In this document: piece by piece, positions 18,752 to 28,275 of the stretch
How positions within the stretch are numbered: position 1 is the first letter of the stretch
How the letters are laid out: every line of letters begins with the position of its first letter
Assembly (NCBI RefSeq): GCF_002368395.1
Contig: NZ_AP018254.1
Span: forward strand, 2,294,001-2,358,000
Source of the DNA: Calothrix sp. NIES-3974
GTDB lineage: Bacteria > Cyanobacteriota > Cyanobacteriia > Cyanobacteriales > Nostocaceae
Length of the DNA: 64,000 nucleotides
Direction of reading: 5' to 3'
Made by a program: the position numbers and the translations under genes
Notes under the pieces: generated by a model
The model's input: the letters and a program-made list of their open reading frames with translations, nothing else
What the model was told of the DNA's origin: nothing
The model's database searches: none

Positions 18752-20368
18752 ATGCGTGAAGAAAGTTTATTCAGCAATCGCCTTGGACAATACTATCGAG
18801 TATTAACAAGGCGAATCGATTGGTTGTGGATAGTTATCCTGCTACTATTTTCAGTGTTACTTTTTACCATTAATTTAGGTAATTTACCGTTACGGGACTG
18901 GGATGAGGGGACAGTTGCACTGGTTGCGCGGGGAATTCATCGCGCTCCTTTTACTAGTTGGCAGTGGCTGTATCCCCTTTTGGAAGGTAATACTTATCAC
19001 AATAAACCACCTTTGATGCATTGGTTAATTGCGTTGATGTATACCTGGTGGGGGGAAAACGAGTGGACAACCCGTTTACCGGGGGCAATATTAACGGCGG
19101 TTTCTGTACCACTTTTATACTGCATTGGTCGAGAGATATTCTATCAAAGGATGGCGGCAGTGTATAGTGCCCTGGTATACCTAACGATGTTACCAGTGGT
19201 TCGTCACGGTCGCTTGGCAATGCTAGATGGAACTAGCGTCTGTTTTTTTCTGCTGATGCTGCTGTGTGCATTGCGATCGCGGCGTGATTTACGTTATTGC
19301 TTGGGTGTGGGTATTGGTTTGGGTTTGATTTGTTTGACTAAGGGGATACTGGGGATTTTACTCGGCGCGATCGCTTTTGGGTTTTTGTGGTGGGATACAC
19401 CCCGTTTACTCATCCATCCCTATATGGGAATCGCTATTGTGATTGGTTTGATTCCTGTGGTTGGTTGGCATATAGCCCAGTATTTGCACTATGGACAACA
19501 GTTTACCCAAATTGGCATCGTGCATCAATCCCTCAGTCGGATTTGGACGGCTGTGGAAGAAAATGGCCAACCAATTTGGTATTACGGATTAGAATTACTC
19601 AAGTATTTGTGGCCGTGGTTGATTTTTTTACCCACTAGTATCAAAAATACCTGGGAAAACCGGAATTTAAGTTGGGCAAAATTAGCTTTGGTATGGACCA
19701 TTGGCTATTTTCTCCCCATTTCCGTGATGACCACCAAATTACCCTGGTATTTGTATCCAATTTATCCCGCAATCGCCCTGCTCCTCGGCGCTCAATTAGC
19801 CCAAATCCAGCATACTCCCCTACTATCTAAGTATCCCCGTTTTTGGAGTATCAGCTTAGGATTATTAGGTGCGATCGCAGGAATTGGTAGCGTTTACTAT
19901 AGTTCTGTGCAACCACCCCAGACAGATGTACGCTTGATTTTACTAGTTGTAGCTGGAACAATGGTGTTATCGGGTATTTTAGCCAAACGGGGAGATCAAC
20001 AATTTATTCAAGTTTTATTGTGGGGTAGTTACTTATCTTTATTTTTATTGATGAAATCAAACCATTGGCTGTGGGAACTCAACGAACACTATCCCGTCAA
20101 ACCCGTAGCCCAAATGTTGAGTACCGCCACCCCAAATCAAGCCAAAATTTATACTTCTTTTCCCTTCCACCGTCCATCCCTCAACTTTTATAGCGATCGC
20201 ACGGTGATTCCCCTCCCACCTGAAGAAATTCCCAAATATTGGCAATCCCAACCCCAAGGTTTTTTCCTCCTCCAGGAACAAGACCTACAATCATTCAAAC
20301 TCCATGCTGTCAAACGTCTGGCTAATTCCACCGATTGGATTCTCGTCACTCAAGACAGGAAGAGTTAA
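18752..20368 (+). CDS. ArnT-like membrane glycosyltransferase (GT-C, dolichyl-phosphate-mannose transferase superfamily)
   Basis: A 538-residue, very hydrophobic protein with about 11-12 membrane segments. After the first helix comes LRDWDEGTVALVARGI; the acidic DWDEG in the first periplasmic loop is the catalytic signature of GT-C/ArnT-type enzymes, which use lipid-linked sugars. NKPPLMHWLIALMYTWWGENEWTTRLPGA is the conserved second motif. The C-terminal ~130 residues form a soluble domain. Lipid or glycan modification at the periplasmic face is inferred; the substrate is unknown. Confidence 0.85.
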   Translation: MREESLFSNRLGQYYRVLTRRIDWLWIVILLLFSVLLFTINLGNLPLRDWDEGTVALVARGIHRAPFTSWQWLYPLLEGNTYHNKPPLMHWLIALMYTWWGENEWTTRLPGAILTAVSVPLLYCIGREIFYQRMAAVYSALVYLTMLPVVRHGRLAMLDGTSVCFFLLMLLCALRSRRDLRYCLGVGIGLGLICLTKGILGILLGAIAFGFLWWDTPRLLIHPYMGIAIVIGLIPVVGWHIAQYLHYGQQFTQIGIVHQSLSRIWTAVEENGQPIWYYGLELLKYLWPWLIFLPTSIKNTWENRNLSWAKLALVWTIGYFLPISVMTTKLPWYLYPIYPAIALLLGAQLAQIQHTPLLSKYPRFWSISLGLLGAIAGIGSVYYSSVQPPQTDVRLILLVVAGTMVLSGILAKRGDQQFIQVLLWGSYLSLFLLMKSNHWLWELNEHYPVKPVAQMLSTATPNQAKIYTSFPFHRPSLNFYSDRTVIPLPPEEIPKYWQSQPQGFFLLQEQDLQSFKLHAVKRLANSTDWILVTQDRKS

Positions 20369-20698
20369 AACCTCTCAAATAACCACCCATCCCCCACAAT
20401 TTCCGTCAACTTCTGGGCTAATGGCGGGTTTTCCAACTGGTAAGTGTAAATTTAGCATCTCTAGGATTAAGATGTATAGTTAGGAGTTATACAATTTCAC
20501 TCAAATTCTGATACATTTTCTGACCCTGCTCCCGAAGGCTTCCCGTCAGGTATCAACTCCAAAGTAAAACGGTATTAACCATTTCTCCTCCTTTTCCTGA
20601 TCCAACCTATTTCTCCTGTATCCTGTATTCTTAAATCCATAGACGCACGTAGTGCGGATCAACCGAAGAGTAATCTCAAATCCACAATAGGGTGTTAT
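20369..20698. other. intergenic region with a dispersed repeat
   Basis: No gene. CTGATACATTTTCTGACCCTGCTCCCGAAGG.. up to AAAGTAAAACGGTATTA (about 20503-20578) is a copy of a small repeat also seen at 56267-56373 and, inverted and partial, at 34597-34638. Confidence 0.5.
20503..20578. repeat. small dispersed repeat (family G)
   Basis: It starts TGATACATTTTCTGACCCTG and ends ACTCCAAAGTAAAACGGTAT. A longer copy is nested inside MITE-like family A copy 5 near 56267-56373. Confidence 0.5.
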
Positions 20699-21631
20699 AT
20701 GCGAATTTTAATCATGGGTGGGACTCGATTTATTGGTGTTTACCTGACCCAGATATTACAAGAACTGGGACATGAAGTAGTCATGTTTAATCGGGGTAAT
20801 CGTCCCGTACCTGATGGGGTAGGATTAATCACAGGCGATCGCACTGACCCTAACCAAATTAAGGAAAAATTGGCGGGGGAAGAGTTTGATGTAATTTTCG
20901 ATAATAATGGTCGGGAATTGGCTGATACTCAACCTTTGGCGGAAATTTTCCAAGGTCGGGTAAAACATTTTGTCTATATGAGTTCGGCGGGTGTTTATCT
21001 CAAATCTGACCAAATGCCTCATTTGGAAACGGATGCGGTTGACCCTAAAAGTCGCCACCGGGGTAAATTTGAAACGGAGGCTTTTTTACTGGAACAGGAG
21101 TTACCCTTCACCTCAATCCGTCCCACCTATATTTATGGTCCAAAAAACTACAATGATTTAGAAGCTTGGTTTTTTGACCGTATAGTCCGCGATCGTCCGA
21201 TTCCCATTCCTGGTGACGGAATGCATATCACCCAATTGGGACATGTTAAAGATTTAGCACAAGCCATGACCCTGGTTTTGGGTAATTCCCACGCTATTCG
21301 GCAAATTTACAATGTGTCGGGTGATCGATATGTCACCTTTGATGGATTAGCCCGTGCTTGTGCTGTTGCTGCGGGAAAATCTGCTGATGCGATTCAAATT
21401 GTTCATTACAATCCTCAGCAATTCGACTTTGGCAAGAAGAAAGCTTTTCCCTTGAGAATGCAACACTTTTTTGCTAGCGTGGAAAAGGCGATGTCGGAAC
21501 TGGCTTGGCATCCAGAATATGATTTGATTTCCGGTTTGAAGGACTCTTTTGTCAATGATTATTTGGCTTCTGGTCGAGACAAGGCTGAAGTTGATTTTTC
21601 CGTCGATGAAATGATTTTACAGGAAAATTAG
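20699..21631 (+). CDS. NAD-dependent epimerase/dehydratase family protein, CSP41-like
   Basis: A 310-residue atypical SDR. MRILIMGGTRFIGVYLTQIL is the Rossmann start (GGTRFIG). The rest matches plant CSP41b very well: FVYMSSAGVYLKSDQMPHLETDAVDPKSRHRGK, SIRPTYIYGPKNYNDLEAWFFDRIVRDRPIPIPGDG, QLGHVKDLA, YNVSGDRYVTFDGLARA, HYNPQQFDFGKKKAFPLRMQHFFASVEKA. CSP41 proteins bind and stabilise chloroplast RNAs and affect transcription; the catalytic Tyr-Lys pair of true epimerases is not evident. A cyanobacterial RNA-binding role is therefore likely but inferred. Confidence 0.85.
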   Translation: MRILIMGGTRFIGVYLTQILQELGHEVVMFNRGNRPVPDGVGLITGDRTDPNQIKEKLAGEEFDVIFDNNGRELADTQPLAEIFQGRVKHFVYMSSAGVYLKSDQMPHLETDAVDPKSRHRGKFETEAFLLEQELPFTSIRPTYIYGPKNYNDLEAWFFDRIVRDRPIPIPGDGMHITQLGHVKDLAQAMTLVLGNSHAIRQIYNVSGDRYVTFDGLARACAVAAGKSADAIQIVHYNPQQFDFGKKKAFPLRMQHFFASVEKAMSELAWHPEYDLISGLKDSFVNDYLASGRDKAEVDFSVDEMILQEN

Positions 21632-21636
21632 GATAG

Positions 21637-21668
21637 AAGTAGAGACGACCCACCGAGTCGTCCCTACC
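21637..21668. repeat. dispersed short hairpin repeat
   Basis: GTAGAGACGACCCACCGAGTCGTCCCTAC forms a stem between the CSP41-like gene and the PAP2 gene. Same set as 34479, 47592, 50951, 56860 and 63849. Confidence 0.5.
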
Positions 21669-21693
21669 CAATTTTCCAGACAGGTTCAATTTT

Positions 21694-22623
21694 ATGCTTG
21701 AAGAATATCAATTGCTCGTACAACCAATTCATACTGCGATCGCGGGTAGGGCGAGGTATAAAATTGCTGGTCTCTGGCGTTGTCAATCCCTCAAGCGCTA
21801 TTTGGAGTTGCAGCTATCAACACAACCAAATATATTCCAAGTCCGTGGTAGCGTGGATACGGGTAATTTATTAGTCATATTTTCACCCCATTTAAATCAC
21901 AGTCAAGTTGCCAAAACTATTCAAAATCTAGTTCATATCTACAGGCAAAATTTACGTCTACCTCCCGTTCCTGTAGGGGTTAATCAATGTTTACTCCCAG
22001 TTATTTCTGCTTCTAGTCTGGCAACGATTTTATCCGTGGCAACTGGTATTATTTATAGCCAAAATTGGGACGAATTAATCCTGTTAAATATTCAAAAATT
22101 ACATGACCCCATTTTAGATCGGGTGATGTTAGGCACAACCCTCCTGGGGGAACCAGCTATCCTATTGGCTTTGTGTTGGAGTTTACCGCAATTCGGCTTT
22201 TTCCAAGCTCACCCTGAATCCGCACAGTTAGTTACAAATGCAACTTTAAGTGCCATTGGCTTAAATCTATTTTTAAAGTATATATTTGCCCGCGAACGTC
22301 CCCTATTATGGGAACGCTTAATTAATGTTGATTACTATAGTTTTCCTAGTGGTCATGCAATGGTGTCTATTGTCACCTATGGTATGATTGCCTATTTCTT
22401 AGCCCAAGCCTATCCCCACAAAAAACAAGAAATTTTCCTATTAACTTTTTTGCTAATTAGCGCTATTGGTTTTAGTCGTTTGTATTTGGGTGTGCATTGG
22501 TTCACTGATGTCACTGCTGGCTATGCATTTGGTTTATTACTGATAGCAGGGTTTATTTTGATGAAGGGAAAATTTGAGCAATCCCAATCACTTATTGGTG
22601 AGGGAGTGGGGGGTAGGGAGTAG
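21694..22623 (+). CDS. PAP2-family phosphatase with N-terminal HMA2-like domain
   Basis: A 309-residue protein. Residues about 10-85 (IHTAIAGRARYKIAGLWRC..FQVRGSVDTGNLLVIFSP) resemble the HMA2 domain found on metal ATPases, but without a CxxC metal site. Residues about 110-300 are a membrane PAP2 lipid phosphatase with all three motifs: KYIFARERP (KX6RP), FPSGHAM (PSGH) and SRLYLGVHWFTD (SRX5HX3D). Catalysis looks intact, so it probably removes phosphate from a lipid at the membrane. The fused HMA2-like domain is unusual and its role is unknown. The last codons run into an STRR repeat. Confidence 0.85.
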   Translation: MLEEYQLLVQPIHTAIAGRARYKIAGLWRCQSLKRYLELQLSTQPNIFQVRGSVDTGNLLVIFSPHLNHSQVAKTIQNLVHIYRQNLRLPPVPVGVNQCLLPVISASSLATILSVATGIIYSQNWDELILLNIQKLHDPILDRVMLGTTLLGEPAILLALCWSLPQFGFFQAHPESAQLVTNATLSAIGLNLFLKYIFARERPLLWERLINVDYYSFPSGHAMVSIVTYGMIAYFLAQAYPHKKQEIFLLTFLLISAIGFSRLYLGVHWFTDVTAGYAFGLLLIAGFILMKGKFEQSQSLIGEGVGGRE

Positions 22624-23038
22624 TATTCCAGCACATTAATACCCAGCACATTAATACATGAATTTTGATAGTTAGTGTGCTGCTAGGGGAAATGTCTTGC
22701 TCCCTTTTGAAAATTGCTTTTCCCGAAGGATGGGGAGTCTATGTATCCCCACACCCACCTTTGAGGTAGAGTGGGGGAATTATCGCTCTCCAAAACCTTC
22801 CTGAGTTAACGTGAGTTCGATGAGTTATAAAGCCTGAAAATCTGGTCCAGTATCATTCGTAGGGAATAGAAGTTTTTAAAAACCTCCTAATATGTTGAGA
22901 ATAAAATCATTAAACCTGGAATCAGTCAGTTATTGACTTTGCTCTCAACAAATGGATGAGGTTACTTTAAACCTTAAGCTTCAAAATCATTGATTCACAG
23001 AGATTATAGCGTTTACAATCCGTCGAATTCACGTTGAG
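22624..23038. other. intergenic region holding MITE-like family B copy 1
   Basis: Convergent genes flank it and no gene is seen. Most of the right half is the family B repeat listed at 22808-23035. Confidence 0.5.
22808..23035. repeat. MITE-like repeat family B, copy 1
   Basis: About 228 bp bounded by AACGTGAGTTCGATG and the imperfect inverse CGTCGAATTCACGTT (two mismatches over 15). Other copies are at 32636-32763 and 51641-51796. No coding capacity. Confidence 0.6.
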
Positions 23039-24052
23039 TTAAACTTTTACCACACTTTGATGACCGCCCATTCTAATAATACCCATTACCGCACTTAGAG
23101 TCACAAACATACCGATTGTTTGCAGGCTGGTCAATCTTTCATGTAAAAATATACATGCACCGAGCATGGTGAATACGGGTATTAGGGACAAAAATTGAGC
23201 TGCTACGCTAGCTGATAATTTCTGGAGGGAAGTTAAATATAACCAAAATGGTAAGAGATATTGAAAAATACCGGAAATCATCGCCAATAGGTAAATTACC
23301 GGTTTAGGAATTAGCAATTCAGCATTCGGTATGTGGTGATTGGTTAATAACCAAATTATTCCCACAAATAATAAACCAAAACTTTGCTGGATGGCTGCAA
23401 GGGAAACCGGTGCTAAATATTTTACTCCCTGCTGGGAAAGAATTGTGTATAGGGATGCACAGGCTGTCGCACTAATAATCAGAATATCACCCAACAAAGA
23501 TGTTTGATTGAAATTCGGGTCTAAACCCATTGTGAAAATGACACCTAATAGTGCGATCGCAGAAAAAATCACTAATTGAAAATTTATTCTATTATCGAAT
23601 AAGTTTTGTTGGCTACTACTGCGCCATAATACCCAAGCAATACCAATTGTCATCACTGGTTCGGTTGCCGTCAGCAGGGATGCACTGCTTGCTGTTGTCA
23701 TGGTTAATCCAAAGGAACTGAGGATATAGGCTAGTCCTGGTTCTAGTATTCCTGGTAGTCCTAATTGCAAGTATTTATAAATATTTTTGGGGCTAATTAA
23801 ACCTTGGGGATGACGAGTGATTGTAGATAAATTCTGTTTCCTAGATTGCTGGGGAAGCATTAACTTTCTTTGAATGATTGCAACCATCCAATAAATGGAT
23901 ACACTTGCAGATAGTTGCATCAGCAGTAATGTTAGGGGGTGAAAGTATGCAAGTAAAATTTTTGTCAGCACCATTCCCAATCCCCAGAGTGCTGTTGCAA
24001 AAATCATCGTGACAACAGGTTTTTGAAAACTGGTGGATAAATCCTTCAACAT
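23039..24052 (-). CDS. EamA/DMT family transporter
   Basis: A 337-residue protein with about ten hydrophobic helices in two EamA halves (KPVVTMIFATALWGLGMVLTKIL.. and SLLGDILIISATACASLYTILSQ..). The first half ends ASSASLLTATEPVMTIGIAWVLW, the second ASVAAQFLSLIPVFTMLGACIFLHERL, both typical of the drug/metabolite superfamily. The exported metabolite is unknown. A TTG at 24079 would add nine residues, but AGAAGGAAA sits 8 bases before the ATG at 24052, which is chosen. Confidence 0.88.
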   Translation of the reverse strand: MLKDLSTSFQKPVVTMIFATALWGLGMVLTKILLAYFHPLTLLLMQLSASVSIYWMVAIIQRKLMLPQQSRKQNLSTITRHPQGLISPKNIYKYLQLGLPGILEPGLAYILSSFGLTMTTASSASLLTATEPVMTIGIAWVLWRSSSQQNLFDNRINFQLVIFSAIALLGVIFTMGLDPNFNQTSLLGDILIISATACASLYTILSQQGVKYLAPVSLAAIQQSFGLLFVGIIWLLTNHHIPNAELLIPKPVIYLLAMISGIFQYLLPFWLYLTSLQKLSASVAAQFLSLIPVFTMLGACIFLHERLTSLQTIGMFVTLSAVMGIIRMGGHQSVVKV

Positions 24053-25370
24053 AAAATTGGTTTCCTTCTGTTGTTGCAAGTAAGTTCATTACTTCCTGCA
24101 AACAACATGTTTCGCTTTATTTGCCGTATGTAATTTATATTTGGGATTATTTTTTTCATTGCATTGATGACTCTATCTCATACTTAACAATCCCAAGCAC
24201 AAAATAAGTTGAGATATAATCCTTTTGCTGAATATCATCAGTAAATAGCAAAACCAATAGATAAATTACACATGTACCTACTAGATCCAAACATGTTTAT
24301 CCATTACTTAATCGTTCGCAGTGGTTATTAAATGTTTAATGTTAATGCTCAACAACATTAAACAGTTTTCACATTAAACAGTTTTCACCCTTGAACTTGA
24401 ATTGGAGAACTACTAACTAAAAGTCAAAAATAACAGCTACCACAGGCAAAATCCCAGATATTTTCACCATACAAATATCCAGTTTGCCCAATTGGTGATT
24501 CATCAATTCCAGAACTGAAATTTCTATGTTAAAACTGTTCAAAACTCAGTAGTAGCTGTCTCCTACATGTTTTTGGATATATTCTACTTTGGAAAAGTAC
24601 CATAGATAAGTATTACCCGGTATTCTATTTAAGTAGTGAAAATATAGGTTTTGGCTGTACCCAGGGGAAAGGCTCTACTTATGACAGTCAAAGGTTAAAG
24701 GTCAACAACTAATCCTCCATTACATGAATTTTAATGGGTTCGTAGTTACGATTTATCGCTCTATAAAAAGGCTAGAGCTACTACTAAAAGCCTTTAAATT
24801 TAATGCTATAGACGACTACATGTAAGATTGTAAAAATCTTCAACGGGTCGCCATCGCATTCTTGCTAATTCCCATTAACCTGGATTTCTCACGAGTGAGT
24901 TGTAAGCCTTGAGTAAGGGATTGATTGTCCTTTTACGGACTATCCCTGTGAGTTTTCGGGTTTTGTGAGAAATGCGGGATTAACAGCTGCTGTTACTCAA
25001 ACTTTGTACCAGTAGCTATGGGCTGAAAATTACAAAAACCTAAATACTTTCCTAATACCACATGGTAATCCTACCGATAAACTTGTAATTTACCTTTTCT
25101 GGGTTGCTATTTTATTCTCTGCAAAGTTGCTAGACCCGCTACGGCTCGGCTAGATACCAAAATAAAAACATATATCTAATCAGATTTGGATACTGATTTA
25201 AATCTCTTTATTAGATATTATACAACAAAGTACTGGATCCAAAGCAATCAAAATAGATTTAGTTGTCAAGACAAGCGATTAGCTATAGCTCTTGACTTCC
25301 TACTTACTACTCACCACTTCCTCATCCCTCTATATAAAAGTTTGGGGAAAGGTAATTTCGCTCACAAATT
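24053..25370. other. 1.3-kb gene-poor, AT-rich region
   Basis: No supported gene in either strand: short frames only, without family resemblance. It contains MITE-like family A copy 2 (24875-24983). No cobalamin riboswitch was recognised ahead of cobO. The rest shows nothing I can assign. Confidence 0.45.
24875..24983. repeat. MITE-like repeat family A, copy 2
   Basis: 109 bp from TTAACCTGGATTTCTCAC to GTGAGAAATGCGGGATTAA, an imperfect terminal inverted repeat of about 18 bases. Confidence 0.65.
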
Positions 25371-26033
25371 ATGAATACCGAAGAAACTTGGCAAGAAATC
25401 ACATCTGAAGAGGCTATCAAAGAGTTTTCCCAACTCAATGATGAACAGTATCGACGTAAAATGCAACGTCGTCAACAGGTACAAGCTAAACGTATTGCCG
25501 ATGCGATCGCCCAAAAAGGTTTAGTGATTGTCAACACTGGTAATGGTAAAGGTAAAACCACTGCTGCATTGGGAATGGTCATGCGATCGCTGGGACATGG
25601 ATATCGGGTCGCAATTATTCAATTTATCAAGGGTAGTTGGGAACCTGCGGAAAAACGGGTATTGGAAATGTGGCCAGACCAATTGGTCTTTCACGCGATG
25701 GGGGAGGGTTTTACCTGGGATACCCAAGACCGCGATCGCGATATCGAAAAAGCATATGCAGCCTGGCAAAAATCCCTAGAATATATTCAAAACCCAGATT
25801 ACCAACTTATATTACTGGATGAAATTAATGTTGCCTTGAAATTGGGCTATTTACAGGTTGAAGATATTTTAGCGGGACTCAGGACAAAACCAGAACTGAC
25901 CCATGTCATCTTGACAGGTAGGGGAGCGCCAACTCCTCTCATTGACTTTGCAGATTTAGTGACAGAAATGACTTTGATTAAACATCCATTTCGAGAACAG
26001 GGTGTCAAAGCTCAACCGGGGATTGAATTTTAA
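25371..26033 (+). CDS. cobO: cob(I)yrinic acid a,c-diamide adenosyltransferase (CobO/BtuR)
   Basis: A 220-residue enzyme that puts the adenosyl group on cobalt in corrinoid synthesis or salvage. The P-loop NTGNGKGKTTAALG is the CobA/CobO-type Walker A. Other family blocks: YRVAIIQFIKGSWEPAEKRVLE, GEGFTWDTQDRDRD, ILLDEINVALKLGYL, HVILTGRGAP, ADLVTEMTLIKHPFREQGVKAQPGIEF. It has an N-terminal extension of about 45 residues, common in cyanobacteria. No other cobalamin genes lie nearby. Confidence 0.94.
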   Translation: MNTEETWQEITSEEAIKEFSQLNDEQYRRKMQRRQQVQAKRIADAIAQKGLVIVNTGNGKGKTTAALGMVMRSLGHGYRVAIIQFIKGSWEPAEKRVLEMWPDQLVFHAMGEGFTWDTQDRDRDIEKAYAAWQKSLEYIQNPDYQLILLDEINVALKLGYLQVEDILAGLRTKPELTHVILTGRGAPTPLIDFADLVTEMTLIKHPFREQGVKAQPGIEF

Positions 26034-26127
26034 AGTTGAGGGGGTAGGGAGTGGGTATCCATACACCAGAGGAATGATCGAGATCAAAGTTGGTGCTAGG
26101 GGTTTTCTTGATTTCTCCCGTATTCTG

Positions 26128-26868
26128 TTAATCTCCGAATTCGCAAGCCTGAAGAATTTCCCGCTCTAACTGACCAATCTGTTGCAAGCGGTAAAAGTCT
26201 GTTAGGGAGAGAGAATGGGCATAGGGACTGGGAGCGTTAATATTATTAATATCTAAATTTACCCCATTCCCACTAGTGGCTACTTGAACTGGATTTGACT
26301 CACCTGCATATCCTTGTACAGTCATGGCGATCGCTCCAGTTTCGTCAATGGAACCACGAAAACAACTATACTCGGAATTGGGCATATATAAAGCACCCAC
26401 GACCCGACCTTGATTTTTGGTGAAAACGATATATCCTTTGCCGTTTTCTCCGATTCGGGGTGATTGTCCGTACAGATAAATGCCATCCCCCTGGGGTAAA
26501 TTCCTCTGGGAAATTTGGGGATTGGGTTTCGATCGGGGAATATAAGGTGAAGTCGCTGCAATCAAAGTTGGAGATGTGATTTGTCCCGGTGCTATATCCG
26601 ACCAATCTGGTTGTTCCCAATTTGGTTTGACTCCAAAAGTTTGCTCCTCATCACCATAATTCGGTTGAATTTCTAACAATTCAACCCCTGGTTGTGGTCG
26701 GACTATTCTGTAGGTATAGGGGTCAGGATCAAATTGGCTACTTTGGACAGGACGGGAACGGTCAGCAACAATTCCCACGACTAAGATTAATCCCAGCAAC
26801 GGGAAACGTAGACGACGGGGTGGTAATAGTTTTTGAATAAATTGAATTACATAAACAAGTTTTTGCAC
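26128..26868 (-). CDS. unknown membrane-anchored or exported protein, 246 residues
   Basis: No named family was recognised. A basic N-terminus with one hydrophobic helix (RFPLLGLILVVGIVA) suggests a membrane anchor or uncleaved signal. A Pro-rich linker (residues about 45-120) leads to a compact C-terminal domain: GDGIYLYGQSPRIGENGKGYIVFTKNQGRVVGALYMPNSEYSCFRGSIDETGAIAMTV. This looks like a conserved cyanobacterial periplasmic protein. It converges on cobO. Confidence 0.7.
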   Translation of the reverse strand: MQKLVYVIQFIQKLLPPRRLRFPLLGLILVVGIVADRSRPVQSSQFDPDPYTYRIVRPQPGVELLEIQPNYGDEEQTFGVKPNWEQPDWSDIAPGQITSPTLIAATSPYIPRSKPNPQISQRNLPQGDGIYLYGQSPRIGENGKGYIVFTKNQGRVVGALYMPNSEYSCFRGSIDETGAIAMTVQGYAGESNPVQVATSGNGVNLDINNINAPSPYAHSLSLTDFYRLQQIGQLEREILQACEFGD

Positions 26869-27193
26869 CCTTTAAATTCTCCTATTAAAACAAAAACTGC
26901 TGCATTTAACCATTCAGTTTACAGATTAACGAAAGGGCAACTCCTAAAAAATCTGTCAAAGGTTCTATATACATATTCAGCAAAAATCAGCACCGTGAAT
27001 ATGAAGTTTTCATTTAGTTTTCCGTAGACATATATTTCGGATTTATATCAAAGATTTAAAAAATTAGCAGACTGCATATCTTGACTCTTTTGTCAATTGT
27101 AAAGTTTTTTAACGTTTTTGTATTCCACTGGACAGTTTGCATCAAGTTAGCGGGTTTAAATAGCAAATAATTCCCGGATTGACAGTAATTGAG
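26869..27193. other. intergenic region
   Basis: Divergent promoters for the genes on both sides should lie here. No clear consensus, RNA or repeat was seen. The region is AT-rich. Confidence 0.35.
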
Positions 27194-27556
27194 ATGCTCA
27201 GTACTCAAAATAAACACAAACAAATAATTTTCCCTGGTTTTTGCGATTTCTTCAGGGAAACGACTCCATCGACCCAGCAGAAACTCAAATTTGCCAAATT
27301 TGATTTGTTACGACCGCTCAAAAATTGGTTCGACTATTTAGAAATCAATAACCGGTATTTAGCCCAGTTTATCGTCAAAACCATACCATCTCAATGTCCA
27401 TTTGCACGGGATATTATCGTGTTTGGTCGTAAGTTAGCCCATATTCCCCCATTATGCAAATTCAATCCCCTATATGAACAATTTGTGAATTTGCGGTTTC
27501 GGGCATTATGTTATTTAGCTGATGAATGTGGTGAAGACATTACTCCCTATTGCTAA
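27194..27556 (+). CDS. Mo-dependent nitrogenase C-terminal domain protein
   Basis: A 120-residue protein made almost wholly of the Mo-nitro_C domain: DLLRPLKNWFDYLEINNRYLAQFIVKTIPSQCPFARDIIVFGRKLAHIPPLCKFNPLYEQFVNLRFRALCYLADECGEDITPYC. The invariant CPFxRDI, HIPPLCK and ADECGED blocks are all present. The family is largely cyanobacterial; its role is not established despite the name. No nif gene is in the window. A TTG at 27179 would add five residues; ATG 27194 is chosen, with only a weak ribosome binding site. Confidence 0.85.
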   Translation: MLSTQNKHKQIIFPGFCDFFRETTPSTQQKLKFAKFDLLRPLKNWFDYLEINNRYLAQFIVKTIPSQCPFARDIIVFGRKLAHIPPLCKFNPLYEQFVNLRFRALCYLADECGEDITPYC

Positions 27557-27563
27557 CTTAATT

Positions 27564-27623
27564 ACAGCAGTCCGAGCGGAATTTGTGAAATCTTTAGATG
27601 TAGGGTTGTTAAAGGTTTACAGT
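27564..27623. repeat. 60-bp direct repeat, copy 1
   Basis: From ACAGCAGTCCGAGCGG through GATGTAGGGTTGTTAA; a second copy at 28113-28172 differs in about eight bases. The two copies flank the cupin gene in the same orientation. Confidence 0.7.
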
Positions 27624-27740
27624 CACCTGTCATCAGTCAACGGCACGCTATTTTTCACGACTTAAATCGGATTGCTGTACATTTAACCTGCTAGAATAGC
27701 GATCGCAAACAAGGATTGTCTAGTTCCGAATTATTTTTTG

Positions 27741-28013
27741 ATGGAAATCAAAATTGAACACCAACCCAGTTCTGAACGTTTACAGGAGTTGGGTATATCC
27801 AGTTGGCCGATTTGGCAAAAAGATGTCTCCCGCTTTGAATGGACCTACGATTCCCAGGAAACTTGTTATTTTTTAGAAGGCGATGTTATCGTCACTCCTG
27901 ATGGAGGAAAATCCGTGACTATGGGTAAGGGGGATTTAGTCACTTTTCCCCAGGGTATGTCCTGTACCTGGGAAATTCAAAGCAAGGTGAAAAAGCATTA
28001 TTGTTTTGAGTAG
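27741..28013 (+). CDS. small cupin-domain protein (DUF861/Cupin_3)
   Basis: A 90-residue single-domain cupin. WPIWQKDVSRFEWTYDSQETCYFLEGDVIVTPDGG carries the first cupin motif with a Glu and the G(D/E)V turn; MGKGDLVTFPQGMSCTWEI is the second motif. Members related to the ureidoglycine aminohydrolase cupin are common in cyanobacteria and of unknown substrate. ATG 27741 is preferred to the TTG just before. It is flanked by a 60-bp direct repeat. Confidence 0.82.
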   Translation: MEIKIEHQPSSERLQELGISSWPIWQKDVSRFEWTYDSQETCYFLEGDVIVTPDGGKSVTMGKGDLVTFPQGMSCTWEIQSKVKKHYCFE

Positions 28014-28112
28014 AGGAATGAGGGAACAGGGTACGGGGAATAGGATCAGAATTTGAAGTGCTTCAGCCTTTTAATTTAATTGTTTAGCAGTGTCAATCTG
28101 ACAGGTCAAGCT

Positions 28113-28172
28113 ACAGCAGTCTGAGCGGGATTTGTGAAATCTTCGCATGTAGGGTTGTTAACGGTTGACAGT
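28113..28172. repeat. 60-bp direct repeat, copy 2
   Basis: From ACAGCAGTCTGAGCGG through GCATGTAGGGTTGTTAA, matching 27564-27623. It lies just downstream of the cupin gene. Confidence 0.7.
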
Positions 28173-28275
28173 TGAGTTTATATTCCCTACTCCCTGGAAG
28201 TTAAGGATTTGTGATCAATAGGGGTTTAAAGCGCTCCAGCAAGTCCCATGAGCAAGAATTAACCAGGAGAATATC

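Noticed and set aside
24053-25370. Cobalamin riboswitch upstream of cobO
   Set aside because: I looked for the B12 box and flanking stems and did not find them.
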